Origin: Mycolicibacterium tusciae JS617
Lineage (GTDB): Bacteria > Actinomycetota > Actinomycetes > Mycobacteriales > Mycobacteriaceae
Direction of reading: 5' to 3'
Assembly: GCF_000243415.2 (NCBI RefSeq)
Contig: NZ_KI912270.1
Coordinates: 5,289,837-5,353,836 of the forward strand
DNA: 64,000 bases
Below are positions 37,113 through 45,775 of the stretch, piece by piece. A program made the position numbers and the translations under genes. Numbering within the stretch: the stretch's first letter is position 1; every line of letters starts with the position of its first letter. Under the pieces are notes generated by a model, which did not search any database, was not told the origin of the DNA, and saw nothing but the letters and a program-made list of their open reading frames with translations.

Positions 37113-37403
37113 TCATGGCGTGGTCCTCTCGTCGGCACGGTCAGTGGAGGTGTCGGGGTGCCCGGGCGGGCAGCAGCCCGCCGTTTCACCGCGCCCGCGG
37201 CGGTGCAGGGTGTAGCCGACGGCGGCGAGCACCACCACGGCCGCGGCACCGATCAGCCACGGATTGCCCAGCGCACCGCCGAGGACCCCCAGCGCGCCGC
37301 CGGCGATCAGCACCGGCCCGGCGCAGCACAGCACCAGCAGAGCCCCGACGCCCACCAGGCCCAGGACCCCGGCCACGCCAGGGGAGCTCCGTCCGGTGGC
37401 CAT
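37113..37403 (-). CDS. Small MerT/MerF-like mercury transporter
   Basis: 96 residues with two helices. A Cys pair sits in the first (GALLVLCCAGPVLIAGG), the place where mercury is passed in MerT/MerF proteins; a second pair is in the tail (TAGCCPPGH). The ATG overlaps the repressor stop codon by one base. It should bring Hg(II) to MerA. Confidence 0.75.
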   Translation of the reverse strand: MATGRSSPGVAGVLGLVGVGALLVLCCAGPVLIAGGALGVLGGALGNPWLIGAAAVVVLAAVGYTLHRRGRGETAGCCPPGHPDTSTDRADERTTP

Positions 37404-37786
37404 CAGACCGGCACCTGCTGGTCGCGGGCCGGGGTGATGCGCACGCAGTCGGCCAGCGCGGCCGCATTGTCGGCAGCCAATGAGCGCGCCAGCATGACCA
37501 GATCGGCCACCCGGGGGTCGGCCACCTTGTAGTGGGCGAACCGCCCCGAACGGCGGACCTGGACATAGCCGCAGTCCGAGAGGCACGCCAAATGGCTCGA
37601 GACCCGACTTTGAGACAGCCCGACGTGGGTCACGCATTCGGTCACGGTGTGTTCGGTGGTCACCAGGAACTCCAGCAGCCGCAGCCGGCCGGGGTCACCG
37701 AGCGCCCGGAAGAACTTGGCCACCATCTCCACCCCGCTGTCGGTCTCGGGCAGGAACGCCAGGCTCGGATCGGTTCGGCAGGTCAC
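37403..37786 (-). CDS. ArsR-family mer regulator
   Basis: About 127 residues from GTG 37786, preceded by GGAGGA. Winged helix VTECVTHVGLSQSRVSSHLACLSDCGYVQVRRSGR with two cysteines in the CLSDC position and another in the N-terminal VTCRTD. Actinobacterial mer operons use this ArsR type instead of true MerR. It is divergent from merA, with an inverted repeat between them at 37814-37833. Confidence 0.87.
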   Translation of the reverse strand: MTCRTDPSLAFLPETDSGVEMVAKFFRALGDPGRLRLLEFLVTTEHTVTECVTHVGLSQSRVSSHLACLSDCGYVQVRRSGRFAHYKVADPRVADLVMLARSLAADNAAALADCVRITPARDQQVPV

Positions 37787-37813
37787 GCGGTCTCCTCCAC
37801 AACTCCATCTGAT

Positions 37814-37833
37814 ATATCTGGATTGACAGATAT
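37814..37833. promoter_or_regulatory. Operator/promoter between mer regulator and merA
   Basis: ATATCTG and CAGATAT form perfect 7-bp arms around GATTGA. TTGACA (37823-37828) inside it, with TCATAT 17 bases further, may be a promoter for merA. Repressor binding would cover the -35 region. Confidence 0.6.
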
Positions 37834-37919
37834 AAGAAAGTATAGTCATATCTGGTTATTCGAATGCAATGGTTCGCGGCGTGTGTCCCCCGGCCCATCA
37901 ACGGAAGGTGAGACGCCCC

Positions 37920-39338
37920 ATGCGGTATGACCTGGCGATCATCGGATCCGGCGGGGCTGCGTTCGCCGCCGCCATCGCCGCCACCCGGCTGGGGCGCAGC
38001 GTGGCGATGATCGAACGGGCCACCCCGGGCGGGACGTGCGTGAACGTCGGGTGCGTGCCGTCCAAGGCGCTGCTCGCCGCCGCCGAGGCCCGCCACAGCC
38101 CGGCGGTGGCGGCCCGGTTTCCCGGGATCACTGCCAGCGCGGGAGCGGTGGACGGTCCAGCGTTGATCGCCGGGAAGGACGCGCTGGTCGAGGGACTGCG
38201 GACCGAAAAGTACGTCGACCTCGCCGCCGATTACGGCTGGGAGATCATCGCGGGCAGCGCCGGGTTCGTCTCCGATGCCGGCGGGATGGGCCTGGACGTC
38301 GAGTTGTCGGGCGGCCGGGTCACCCGCGTCGAGGCCGAGCACTATCTGATCGCCACCGGTTCCGCGCCGTGGGCGCCTCCCATCGACGGATTGGCCGACA
38401 CCGGATATTTGACGTCGACCACCGCGATGGAACTGGACCGCCTGCCCGAATCGATGATCGTGCTCGGCGGCGGCTACGTCGCGCTCGAGCAGGCGCAGTT
38501 GTTTGCCCGCCTGGGCACCGCGGTAACCGTGGTGACGCGCTCGAACCTCACCTCCCAGGAGGAACCGGAGGTCTCTGCCGTTCTGCAGGGCGTCTTCGGT
38601 GATGAGGGCATCCGGGTGAACACCCACGTCACCGTGACGGCCGTGCGCCGCGACGAAAACGGCTACACCCTCACCGCCGACCGCGGCACGCAACAGTTGC
38701 ATCTGCGTGCCGAGCAGCTGCTGGTGGCCACCGGCCGCCGACCGGTCACCGCCGGGCTAAACCTGGAGGCGGTCGGGGTCAAGACCGGGCGGCGCGGAGA
38801 AATCGTGGTCGACGAATACCTGCGCACCAGTAACGAGCGGATCTGGGCTGCCGGCGATGTGACCGGAGGACCGCAGTTCGTCTACGTCGCCGCCGCCCAG
38901 GGCACCCTGGTCGCCGACAACGCCCTCGGCGAGGCGGCCCGCACCCTGGACTACACCGCCCTGCCGCGGGTCATCTTCACCAGCCCCGCCATCGCGTCGG
39001 TCGGCATGACCGACGCCCACGCCACCGACGCCGGCATCCAATGTGACTGCCGCGTACTGCCGTTGGCGTATGTGACCCGGGCGCTGGTCAACCGCGACAC
39101 CCGCGGCCTGGTCAAACTCGTCGCCCAGGCCGACACCGGACGGCTGCTCGGGGTACACGTCGTCGCCGAGAACGCCGGCGACGTCATTACCGCCGCCACC
39201 TACGCGCTGACCGCCGGGATGACCGTCGACCAACTCGCCCACACCTGGGCCCCATATCTGACCATGGCCGAATCCCTCAAACTCGCCGCCCAGGCCTACA
39301 CCTCCGACGTCGCCAAACTGTCCTGCTGCGCCGGCTGA
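37920..39338 (+). CDS. merA: Mercuric reductase
   Basis: About 472 residues from ATG 37920 (GGAAGGTGAG upstream), without the N-terminal HMA domain. The FAD motif IIGSGGAAFAAAIAA, the redox pair GGTCVNVGCVPSKALL, the NAD(P) motif VLGGGYVALEQAQ and the C-terminal vicinal cysteines KLSCCAG are all present. It reduces Hg(II) to volatile Hg(0) using NADPH in the cytoplasm. MerB and transporters follow on the same strand. Confidence 0.95.
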   Translation: MRYDLAIIGSGGAAFAAAIAATRLGRSVAMIERATPGGTCVNVGCVPSKALLAAAEARHSPAVAARFPGITASAGAVDGPALIAGKDALVEGLRTEKYVDLAADYGWEIIAGSAGFVSDAGGMGLDVELSGGRVTRVEAEHYLIATGSAPWAPPIDGLADTGYLTSTTAMELDRLPESMIVLGGGYVALEQAQLFARLGTAVTVVTRSNLTSQEEPEVSAVLQGVFGDEGIRVNTHVTVTAVRRDENGYTLTADRGTQQLHLRAEQLLVATGRRPVTAGLNLEAVGVKTGRRGEIVVDEYLRTSNERIWAAGDVTGGPQFVYVAAAQGTLVADNALGEAARTLDYTALPRVIFTSPAIASVGMTDAHATDAGIQCDCRVLPLAYVTRALVNRDTRGLVKLVAQADTGRLLGVHVVAENAGDVITAATYALTAGMTVDQLAHTWAPYLTMAESLKLAAQAYTSDVAKLSCCAG

Positions 39339-39364
39339 CCAACCCGACCCCGAGGAGAACCCGA

Positions 39365-39880
39365 ATGTCTGTGTCCCCGACCCCCGCCACCGACCCCGTT
39401 GCCCGTGCGTTGCCGCCGCGGTGGCAACGCTGGCTGCCCCGCGGCGCCGCCCTGGTCGCCGGTTTCGCCACCCTGTGTTGCCTCGGGTTGACCGCGCTGG
39501 TGTCCTTGCTCACCGCGATCGGCGCCACGTTCCTGACCACCGACGCCACCCTGAAACCGCTGCTGGCCGTCAGCCTCGTCATCACCATTGTGGCCAGCGG
39601 GTTCACGTGGCGTCGGCACTGCAACCCGCTGCCCGTGCTGCTCACCGTGGTCGCGGCCGGGGTGATCTTCTGGTCCCTCTACGGCACCCAGCTGTTCGGT
39701 CACGTCGCCGGCGGGCACGGCGGCGACCCCATGGGCGACGGCATGGGCGCAAACACCCCCAGCGCTGGGCTGCCCGGCGGGGTGGGGGTGTGGGTTGGAC
39801 TGGCGCTGCTGCTCACCGCCCAGGTGTGGGACGTCTGGCGGCTGCGCCAACTCAAACGCCAGAACTCCTGCGCCGCTTGA
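39365..39880 (+). CDS. Membrane mercury transport protein (MerT/MerC-like)
   Basis: 171 residues with four helices. The first carries LVAGFATLCCLGLTALVSLL, a Cys pair in the membrane as in MerT/MerC. A His/Met/Asp-rich loop (HVAGGHGGDPMGDGMG) lies before the last helix and could bind metal. 26 bp after merA and 63 bp before merB, so part of the mer operon. Confidence 0.75.
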   Translation: MSVSPTPATDPVARALPPRWQRWLPRGAALVAGFATLCCLGLTALVSLLTAIGATFLTTDATLKPLLAVSLVITIVASGFTWRRHCNPLPVLLTVVAAGVIFWSLYGTQLFGHVAGGHGGDPMGDGMGANTPSAGLPGGVGVWVGLALLLTAQVWDVWRLRQLKRQNSCAA

Positions 39881-39943
39881 CAACCCCACCCCGTCTCACC
39901 GCGGCCGCCGGTCGCGACTTGACCCCCGAAAGGACAACGCGAC

Positions 39944-40591
39944 ATGACCCCCGACATCGCCCAAATCACCCACCACCTGAACGACTCGCTCGGCGGCACC
40001 GACAACCCCAGCTCGACGCGCTGGCTGTTCCGACCGCTGCTCGAACTCCTCGCCCAGGGACAGCCGGTAACCATCGACCAGCTCGCTGATGCCACCGCCA
40101 GCACCGTCGACCAGGTGCGCGACACTCTGGCCACCACCCCCGACACCGAATACGACGACCGGGGCCGCATCGTTGGCAGCGGTTTGACACTGCGCCCCAC
40201 CCCGCACCGCTTCGAGATCGACGGACGACAGCTCTACACCTGGTGCGCGCTGGACACGCTGATCTTTCCCGCCATCCTCGGCCGAACCGCCGCGGTCACC
40301 TCGCCGTGCCGCAGCACCGGGCAACCCGTGCACCTCACCATCGGCACCGACGGGATCACCAGTGTCGACCCGGCGACCGCCGTGGTGTCGATCGTCACCC
40401 CCGATGCACCCGCCTCGATCCGGGCAACGTTCTGCAACCACGTCTACTTCTTCGCCACCCGCGACGCCGCCGAGCCCTGGCTCGCCGAGAACCCCTCGGC
40501 CACCATCGTTTCCGTCGCCGACGCCTTTCAACTCGGCCGACCGCTAACCGAGACCCTCCTCGGAAGCGACGCCCCGCCGGACTGCTGCTAG
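39944..40591 (+). CDS. merB: Alkylmercury lyase (organomercurial lyase)
   Basis: 215 residues. The catalytic residues are visible: Cys and Asp in LYTWCALDTLIFP and the second Cys in RATFCNHVYFF, equivalent to the Cys-Asp-Cys triad. An N-terminal winged-helix segment (TIDQLADATASTVDQV) is typical. It breaks the C-Hg bond of organomercurials; MerA reduces the released Hg(II). The tail has CC. Confidence 0.93.
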   Translation: MTPDIAQITHHLNDSLGGTDNPSSTRWLFRPLLELLAQGQPVTIDQLADATASTVDQVRDTLATTPDTEYDDRGRIVGSGLTLRPTPHRFEIDGRQLYTWCALDTLIFPAILGRTAAVTSPCRSTGQPVHLTIGTDGITSVDPATAVVSIVTPDAPASIRATFCNHVYFFATRDAAEPWLAENPSATIVSVADAFQLGRPLTETLLGSDAPPDCC

Positions 40592-40648
40592 CCCAGCGCA
40601 GCGGCACCACCCGATCACGGGCCTCAAGGCTCGTTGACGGGGCGCTCG

Positions 40649-40906
40649 CTAGTGCGCTTTGGTTGCCTTGGCGTGTGCCAGGCGGTAGGAGTCGGTGCCA
40701 GTTTCGATGATGTCGCCGCCGAAGGTGAGTCGGTCCCCGACCGCGGCGCACAGACGCGGGCCGGTGAACGTCCTTGTCCACGACCTGAAACTATCGTTGG
40801 AGGGGATGTCCACGCTGTTTTTCTCTTCACGCTCGGTCAACACCCGTGTTGAGTCGCGATGAGCGGGCCGCCACGGGTGATGGCGACCGCCGCCGGCATA
40901 GAGCAC
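40649..40906 (-). pseudogene. 3' remnant of an IS21-type istB ATPase gene
   Basis: The C-terminal 50 residues read SWTRTFTGPRLCAAVGDRLT and ETGTDSYRLAHAKATKAH, typical of the end of IstB helper ATPases of IS21 elements. The upstream part is not IstB, so the gene was cut. It lies between merB and the right end of the mer transposon. The surrounding 40592-41020 stretch holds nothing else recognisable. Confidence 0.6.
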
Positions 40907-41026
40907 AAGCAGCTCCCCGACCCGGTGCCGGACCTGCTGCAGGCGCGAACGACCGGACCCGGGCAGCCTGCTCAGGCGGTGATGACAGGTCTGTCGACAA
41001 CTGTCGAATGGGCGAGTGAACGCCCG

Positions 41027-41211
41027 GGCCCTGGCGGCGCAATGACAGCCCCACCGTCACCCGTGGAACCGTGTTGTGCGGCCTGCACAACGGACGCCCA
41101 CGTGTCGTTTGGACCAACGAAGCCGAGCACCTCCTGGCCGACGTGCAATCAAGCTCCCCCACCGACCCGCCGATCGACCAGCTCTATGCCTGGTGGGGGT
41201 CGCACTCCTGA
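41027..41211 (+). pseudogene. 3' part of the Ser/Thr kinase gene
   Basis: The frame reads GPWRRNDSPTVTRGTVLCGL and ends IDQLYAWWGSHS at TGA 41209-41211. This continues the extracytoplasmic tail of the kinase interrupted at 31069. The restored kinase would be about 518 residues long. A membrane-anchored kinase missing this tail may still be made. Confidence 0.85.
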
Positions 41212-41259
41212 GCGGCGGGCAACGCCGCCTGCGGCCCCACGGCTGCAGCCTTGCTCAGG

Positions 41260-41556
41260 TCAGTCGATGTGGCGGTCGACGTCCATCCGTTGGTGCAGTA
41301 TCCGAACCACGTCGATGACGTCGGCGCCGGCAAGGCGGTAGTAAAGCGTGTGCGAACCCACCGCATGCCTTCGGTAGCCGACCCGCACCTCATCGCAGGC
41401 CCGACCGATCATAGGGTTCTGCACAACTCGTTGGATCGCGCGCTCGATTTCCCGAACGTACTTCTCGGCCTGATCATCACCCCAACGGTCGCAGGTGTAG
41501 TCCCAGATCTGTTCCAGGTCCAGCTGGGCCGCGGGCGACAGTACATACCGGCTCAC
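41260..41556 (-). CDS. parE: ParE/RelE-type toxin
   Basis: 98 residues: YVLSPAAQLDLEQIWDYTCD, KYVREIERAIQRVVQNPMIG, VGSHTLYYRLAG, VDVVRILHQRMD are the typical ParE blocks. ParE toxins block gyrase. The ATG overlaps the antitoxin stop. A second, broken copy lies at 52866-52927 in the opposite orientation. Confidence 0.88.
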   Translation of the reverse strand: MSRYVLSPAAQLDLEQIWDYTCDRWGDDQAEKYVREIERAIQRVVQNPMIGRACDEVRVGYRRHAVGSHTLYYRLAGADVIDVVRILHQRMDVDRHID

Positions 41557-41804
41557 TGTGAGGGAGAGCGCTCGGTCCGCTTGCGTGCCACGAACTCGTC
41601 GACATCGAAAGGCGTTGACTCCCCGCTACGTTCGCCGTCGACAAGCGCCTGGCGCAGAGCGCGCAACCGCGTTTCGCGATCTTCGAGCAGCCGCAGAGCG
41701 GCGCGCACAACGTCGCTGGCCGACCGATAGCGGCCCGAGGTGACTTCTTGCTCGATGAACGCGCTGTAGTGCTCATCGAGGCTGAACGAGGTGTTCTTAC
41801 CCAC
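41553..41804 (-). CDS. parD: ParD-type antitoxin, copy 1
   Basis: 83 residues from GTG 41804: NTSFSLDEHYSAFIEQEVTS and GRYRSASDVVRAALRLLEDR form the ribbon-helix-helix DNA-binding part; the tail DVDEFVARKRT binds ParE. It is nearly identical at DNA level to the copy at 52618-52869. The palindrome CCAATAATTGG (41817-41827), just upstream, is its likely operator; copy 2 has a decayed version. Confidence 0.88.
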   Translation of the reverse strand: MGKNTSFSLDEHYSAFIEQEVTSGRYRSASDVVRAALRLLEDRETRLRALRQALVDGERSGESTPFDVDEFVARKRTERSPSQ

Positions 41805-41816
41805 GACGGCATGTTA

Positions 41817-41827
41817 CCAATAATTGG
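41817..41827. promoter_or_regulatory. Candidate ParD operator
   Basis: CCAATAATTGG is palindromic apart from its centre and lies 13 bp before the parD start. The corresponding site at copy 2 reads CCAAACGATTGG. Confidence 0.45.
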
Positions 41828-42093
41828 TAGTGAGGCCGGTGGTTGTGGGTTCTCGCCTTCGGTGACATTTCAGCTGCCGGTGACCCGTTGGTTTCCCGGC
41901 TGTCGCACGGCGATTCTGGACCAGTTTGTCTCACGAACCGCTGAATTTCCTCAGACGCCGGCGCAGTGGCACCTCTGACAAGCCAGCCATGAGTCCGTTG
42001 TCTCAATTGTGGTCTCTTTCGAGACGGACCGAGCACGCAGCCGACCACGCCAATTCGTTCGGACGTGTCCTATCCAGTCGATACCCTGCTGCG

Positions 42094-42909
42094 GTGACGA
42101 AGACGATCGTGCCAGCGTTCTCGATAGCCACGGTCGAGTCCGTCGCCAAGGCAGTGGGTGACCTGTACAGCGGGTCGGAGCTGACGCGGATGCTCGCAGA
42201 GGTCCGGCTCAACGATGCCCTCGGTGAGGGGATGACGAAGTGGAAACGGCTCGCCGCCGCGATGGCCAATCAGCAGGCCCGCCAAGGAGATGGCCGACCG
42301 GTTGTCGCGCTCATCAACGCTGCAATGGCACCGGACAGGACACTGTCTCGCCGTGCTGCCGCGTCTATCGCCCGCGACGAACTCAACAGGGTGCTGTCGC
42401 TGTCGGGCTACTACGTGACCGATCAGGGGAAGGTCGGAATCACAACCCGCACGACCACCGAGAGCGAGGCGGCAGCGCGGAGCGAACGGCTACACACGCT
42501 GTTGTCCGAGCGCGGCGGGCATTCCGATGTCCTCGGCTACTGCCGTCCCGAACTGCTGCGCACCGACTTCTACGAGGCCGTGTTCGAGAGCATCAAAGGT
42601 CTCGGTCATCGGCTCCGAACGATGGGCGGCAAGGACGAGGACGGACCGCGACTCGTCGAATCGGTCCTCGAAGGCACCGACCCAATGATCCTGCTAAACG
42701 ACCGCGCCAACCAGTCGCAGCGCGACGAGCAACGCGGTGTCGCCCTCCTAATGAAGGGACTGTTTGCGGCCTTTAGGAACCCCCAGGCGCATGAGCCTCG
42801 AATCGTGTGGTCGATGTCCGAGCAGGACGCGCTCGACGTGCTCGGCACACTCTCGATGATTCACCGCCGCCTCGACGCCGCGAAGCGCCGCACGCGACCG
42901 CTCGACTAA
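42094..42909 (+). CDS. TIGR02391/Ymh-like protein (putative abortive infection)
   Basis: About 271 residues from GTG 42094. The C-terminal 120 residues (FYEAVFESIKGLGHRLRTM, LMKGLFAAFRNPQAHEPRI, DALDVLGTLSMIHRRLD) match the family often found in phages and defence regions (Ymh/TIGR02391). The FRNPxAHE motif recalls HEPN-type nucleases (RnxxxH), so RNA cleavage is possible. It stands alone between ParDE and an IF2_N-domain gene. Confidence 0.75.
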   Translation: MTKTIVPAFSIATVESVAKAVGDLYSGSELTRMLAEVRLNDALGEGMTKWKRLAAAMANQQARQGDGRPVVALINAAMAPDRTLSRRAAASIARDELNRVLSLSGYYVTDQGKVGITTRTTTESEAAARSERLHTLLSERGGHSDVLGYCRPELLRTDFYEAVFESIKGLGHRLRTMGGKDEDGPRLVESVLEGTDPMILLNDRANQSQRDEQRGVALLMKGLFAAFRNPQAHEPRIVWSMSEQDALDVLGTLSMIHRRLDAAKRRTRPLD

Positions 42910-43066
42910 GCAGGAGGCGACTGAGAACGGCTTTGTGTCACCACAAGGAGTCGTCGGTTTGGGGTTGGTCGTCGGCGGCTGTAGGTTCGCGTTCTGGGCT
43001 GCACCTCAAGGGCCCCTGAGCGTGGGCTTTCGTGTTGTCTCACGGCACCGTTGACATTGGTCTGTC

Positions 43067-43288
43067 TCACGCAGGGCTGCGATTCCTGGACTCGGTAGTT
43101 TGTCGCTCACCGATCCAGATGACGTGCTGCTCGGGGTGCGAGCCTAACGAAGCCAGTTCTTGGCTGAACCGGTGGAGGTCGGCGTTGTCCACGAAACAGC
43201 CAGAGTGACAAACTACTTGGCAGAGGCGCCCGCAGTGATGGTGGCCGAGCGCCTCGCCAGCGGTTGATGCCCGACGGCCGATACGCAC
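43067..43288 (-). CDS. Possible small Cys/His-rich protein after the IF2_N gene
   Basis: GTG 43288 lies six bases past the stop of the IF2_N-domain gene, with TGAGGA as RBS. The 73 residues contain HHHCGRLCQVVCHSGC, a cluster of four Cys and three His, then FVDNADLHRFSQELASLG. This could be a zinc-binding module. The gap to the TIGR02391 gene otherwise holds nothing I recognise. Confidence 0.4.
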   Translation of the reverse strand: MRIGRRASTAGEALGHHHCGRLCQVVCHSGCFVDNADLHRFSQELASLGSHPEQHVIWIGERQTTESRNRSPA

Positions 43289-43291
43289 TCC

Positions 43292-45049
43292 TCAGGACTG
43301 GCGATCCCGGCGGTAATTCTGCGCTGCCGCAGTCCGTTTCAGAAATTCCTGCGGTGGACACTCCAGGGCGTCGACCACCTTGGCGCACATCCCGCTATAT
43401 GGATCGGTACCGGTGAAGTGAAATGCGAGTGCACCTAGCTCGCGCGCATCGGGCTTCGACTGTGCTAAGACAGTCATCCAGTTCGCCTGCGCGCAGTCGC
43501 TGCGCACAATATAGGTGGCATGCTCGCCGGCCAGCGGACTGATCGCGACAGCATGATCCCCAGAGTCGTTGGCGGACTTGATGGTCAAGACCACATAGTG
43601 GTTGTCGAAACCGCTGGACGACGAGGCCCGTTCATGCCACTCGCACCGTGCGGCGCCAAAGTGCTTCTCGATGTCCTCCAAGACCGTGACCCGCTGTTCG
43701 TCGACCTGGCGGCCGCGATAGCGCCCAGAGGACCGCAGGCCGTCGAGAAACGTTCGCAGCTGCTCACCACGGGGCAGCACCGCGAAGGGCAGTCCGTAGT
43801 TCTCCCCGCGTGGAGCCTTCACGGCGGCGGCGATGTCGCGGAATTGCCGCAGGAAGTCATACCGTCCCGCGTGCAGGGCGACCAGTTCTGTATGCGCTTG
43901 GCGGAAAAATTGGCCGAGCTGTGCTTCGTCGGCGTTCAAGAGCGTTTCGACGTCCGCGATGAGCTCGTTGAGCCGCGCGATGGCGAACTCCAGCGCAGTG
44001 CTGGTCTCCACGAGTTGATCTGGTGCTGGCGGCCGAATCCGGTCGAGCATGTCCCACAGGCGCTGGTCGCAGTCCGGGCTGGCGACGGCGAGAACGACAG
44101 CAAGCCGCAGAAACTGATACCCGGCCCGCACGTGGCGCAGCTCATCGGCGGCTGAGCGTCCGATGTCGTCGACGTCGGTGAGGTCGCTGAACTCGGCATC
44201 GAGCACACGCTTCGCCAGTCCCGGCTGTTCAAGAACGGGACCATGGGCGTGGATCATCTGGTCAACGAACTGTTTCTCGGTGTCGACGACGTGCGCCATG
44301 ACCGCGAGGTCGTGATGAGCTGTTCGTGACGACAAGTCCGGGTACATGCGGCGGTGGACCGCGGAGTAGCGCCATGCAAGATAGCCGTAGCCGCCAGCAT
44401 CGTTTGGGATGAAGTCCTGCACCGAAACCCTGACTTCGTCCCGATCGTCTTGGCTGGCATCGATGTTCACGATGAGGTCGACGACGCCCTCGGTGTTCGC
44501 AGCGTCGACGTCCGGTTGAAGGCTGCCGGTTCGCGGGCGAGGGCGACTGACCTCGCCCGCGCCCTTGCGGGATTGTCGCTTGGCCACATACTCGCCGGGG
44601 TTGCGGTTTAAGTCTTTCGCGACGGCAGCTTGTAGCGTTTCCCGCGAAACCCCGTATTGGGCTTCACCTTCGAGGTACAGCTGGTTGATCGCCGCCTGGT
44701 CCTGGCCGGAAGCAGACGCCTGCCGAAAGCGCTTGCAGACGCTCGCTGCCTGAGAGGGAGTGAGACGCCGGGGCGCCGCCCGTGAGACCGCGGTCCGCGA
44801 AACCGTCGGCCTGACTGGGCTGGTGGTGAAAGGTTTCGCTGAAGCCGGTGACCTGCCATCGGCACCGCGCCGCCCGCCGGCGGGGTTCGTCGCCTGATAT
44901 TCCTCACGCAGACGACGCGCGACGGGGCCCTCAACTGTGGAGCTCGCCGACTTGACGAACTCGCCATGCTCGGACAGTCGCGCCAACACTTCCTTGGCCG
45001 TCACGCCCAGCTCTTTGGCCAGCTCGTGCACCCGCGCCTTACCGCCCAC
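43292..45049 (-). CDS. IF2_N-domain protein with unknown 500-residue region
   Basis: 585 residues. Residues 5-50 ([20 protein letters not shown]...VARRLREEY) match the N-terminal domain of translation initiation factor IF-2. A basic Pro/Ser linker follows (to about 95), then a helix-rich segment with a second HTH-like piece ([20 protein letters not shown]), and a long region without familiar motifs ([40 protein letters not shown]). It lacks the GTPase domain, so it is not IF-2. It lies among defence-type genes. Confidence 0.7.
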   Translation of the reverse strand: MGGKARVHELAKELGVTAKEVLARLSEHGEFVKSASSTVEGPVARRLREEYQATNPAGGRRGADGRSPASAKPFTTSPVRPTVSRTAVSRAAPRRLTPSQAASVCKRFRQASASGQDQAAINQLYLEGEAQYGVSRETLQAAVAKDLNRNPGEYVAKRQSRKGAGEVSRPRPRTGSLQPDVDAANTEGVVDLIVNIDASQDDRDEVRVSVQDFIPNDAGGYGYLAWRYSAVHRRMYPDLSSRTAHHDLAVMAHVVDTEKQFVDQMIHAHGPVLEQPGLAKRVLDAEFSDLTDVDDIGRSAADELRHVRAGYQFLRLAVVLAVASPDCDQRLWDMLDRIRPPAPDQLVETSTALEFAIARLNELIADVETLLNADEAQLGQFFRQAHTELVALHAGRYDFLRQFRDIAAAVKAPRGENYGLPFAVLPRGEQLRTFLDGLRSSGRYRGRQVDEQRVTVLEDIEKHFGAARCEWHERASSSSGFDNHYVVLTIKSANDSGDHAVAISPLAGEHATYIVRSDCAQANWMTVLAQSKPDARELGALAFHFTGTDPYSGMCAKVVDALECPPQEFLKRTAAAQNYRRDRQS

Positions 45050-45187
45050 GCCTACCTCCCGACCCCGCCCATCACAGCCGTTACTCTTCCGGCTACGGCT
45101 CCGACGCTACTACTGGCCACCGACATCGGGGTCCGCGCTACGGTACACAACCGATTGTTTGGGCTGGCCGCAGCGTCCGCCGCCACC

Positions 45188-45406
45188 TCAGGTCAGGAGA
45201 TCATGACCCTGCTGTCCTGCGAAGTCGGCCGCGGAACTGGCAACCACTCCCCGCCCTATCCGTCCAGGATGTCGATCGACATCGTTTGACATTTCAAATG
45301 GCAATTCGACACCGAGATTGGCAACCAACAAGGAGGCAGCCTCAGCGGCGGCGGCAGTTCCGCTCCCCCTACTAAACGGATTGTAGGTTCCCACGTTTGG
45401 TTGCAT
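45188..45406 (-). CDS. Possible 72-residue protein
   Basis: ATG 45406, next to the left end of the second IS3 element, opens MQPNVGTYNPFSRGSGTAAA and continues to TGA 45188 with an amphipathic helix (AAAAEAASLLVANLGVELPF). It may be a real small gene upstream of the IF2_N gene or the trimmed end of something interrupted by the IS. The rest of 45050-45412 holds no signal I can support. Confidence 0.3.
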   Translation of the reverse strand: MQPNVGTYNPFSRGSGTAAAAEAASLLVANLGVELPFEMSNDVDRHPGRIGRGVVASSAADFAGQQGHDLLT

Positions 45407-45487
45407 ATGAGGTGAGCCCGTCGTAGTGGTCCAGTCATTGTGGGACTCTGTTGCCCGGTGTTCGGGCGAGGAAGAATCAACAACGAC

Positions 45488-45775
45488 ATGGCATCGAACA
45501 AGCGCCGGCGGCATACGCCGGATCAGATCATCCGCAAGCTCGCCGAGGGCAACAAGCTCCTGGGGGCCGGCCAGGAGCTCGACGAGGTGTGCCGACACCT
45601 GCAGATCGCGGAGTCGACGTGGCATCGCTGGCTTGCCCAGTACGGCGGCATGAAAGCCAACGAGGCCAAACGGCTCAAAGAACTCGAGGCCGAGAACACC
45701 CGATTGAAGAAGTTGGTCGCCAACCAGGCCCTCGACATCGACATGCTCAAGGAGATCTCGGCGGGAAACTTCTGA
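45488..45775 (+). CDS. IS3 transposase OrfA (second element)
   Basis: 95 residues: MASNKRRRHTPDQIIRKLAE begins the HTH domain, ESTWHRWLAQYGG follows, and LKELEAENTRLKKLVANQAL is the leucine zipper. Ends in ISAGNF at TGA 45775, in the usual frameshift zone with orfB. Confidence 0.87.
   Translation: MASNKRRRHTPDQIIRKLAEGNKLLGAGQELDEVCRHLQIAESTWHRWLAQYGGMKANEAKRLKELEAENTRLKKLVANQALDIDMLKEISAGNF

Larger units (their letters stand above)
31064..41026. mobile_element. Mercury-resistance transposon with a tyrosine-recombinase trio, inserted in a kinase gene
   Basis: CGCCCG stands at both junctions (31064-31069 and 41021-41026). With one copy removed, the kinase reads through in frame as SPGPWRRND. 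The inner ends are imperfect inverted repeats: TTCTCTGCCCGACAGG at the left and, reverse complement, TTCACTCGCCC then GACAG at the right, both leading to TGTCGA. Inside: three tyrosine recombinases and a coiled-coil protein in one coupled operon, a divergent mer regulon (repressor, small transporter, MerA, a membrane transporter, MerB) and an istB remnant. Confidence 0.85.

Noticed and set aside
37695..38702. 335-codon minus-strand frame across the mer regulator and merA
   Set aside because: Antisense to merA; no recognisable protein.
31064..41026. Mer element considered as an integron or Tn21-like transposon
   Set aside because: No Tn3-type transposase, resolvase or IntI is present; the mobile genes are a tyrosine-recombinase trio.
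43292..45049. Considered as a true translation factor IF-2
   Set aside because: It has only the IF2_N domain, with no GTPase motifs.
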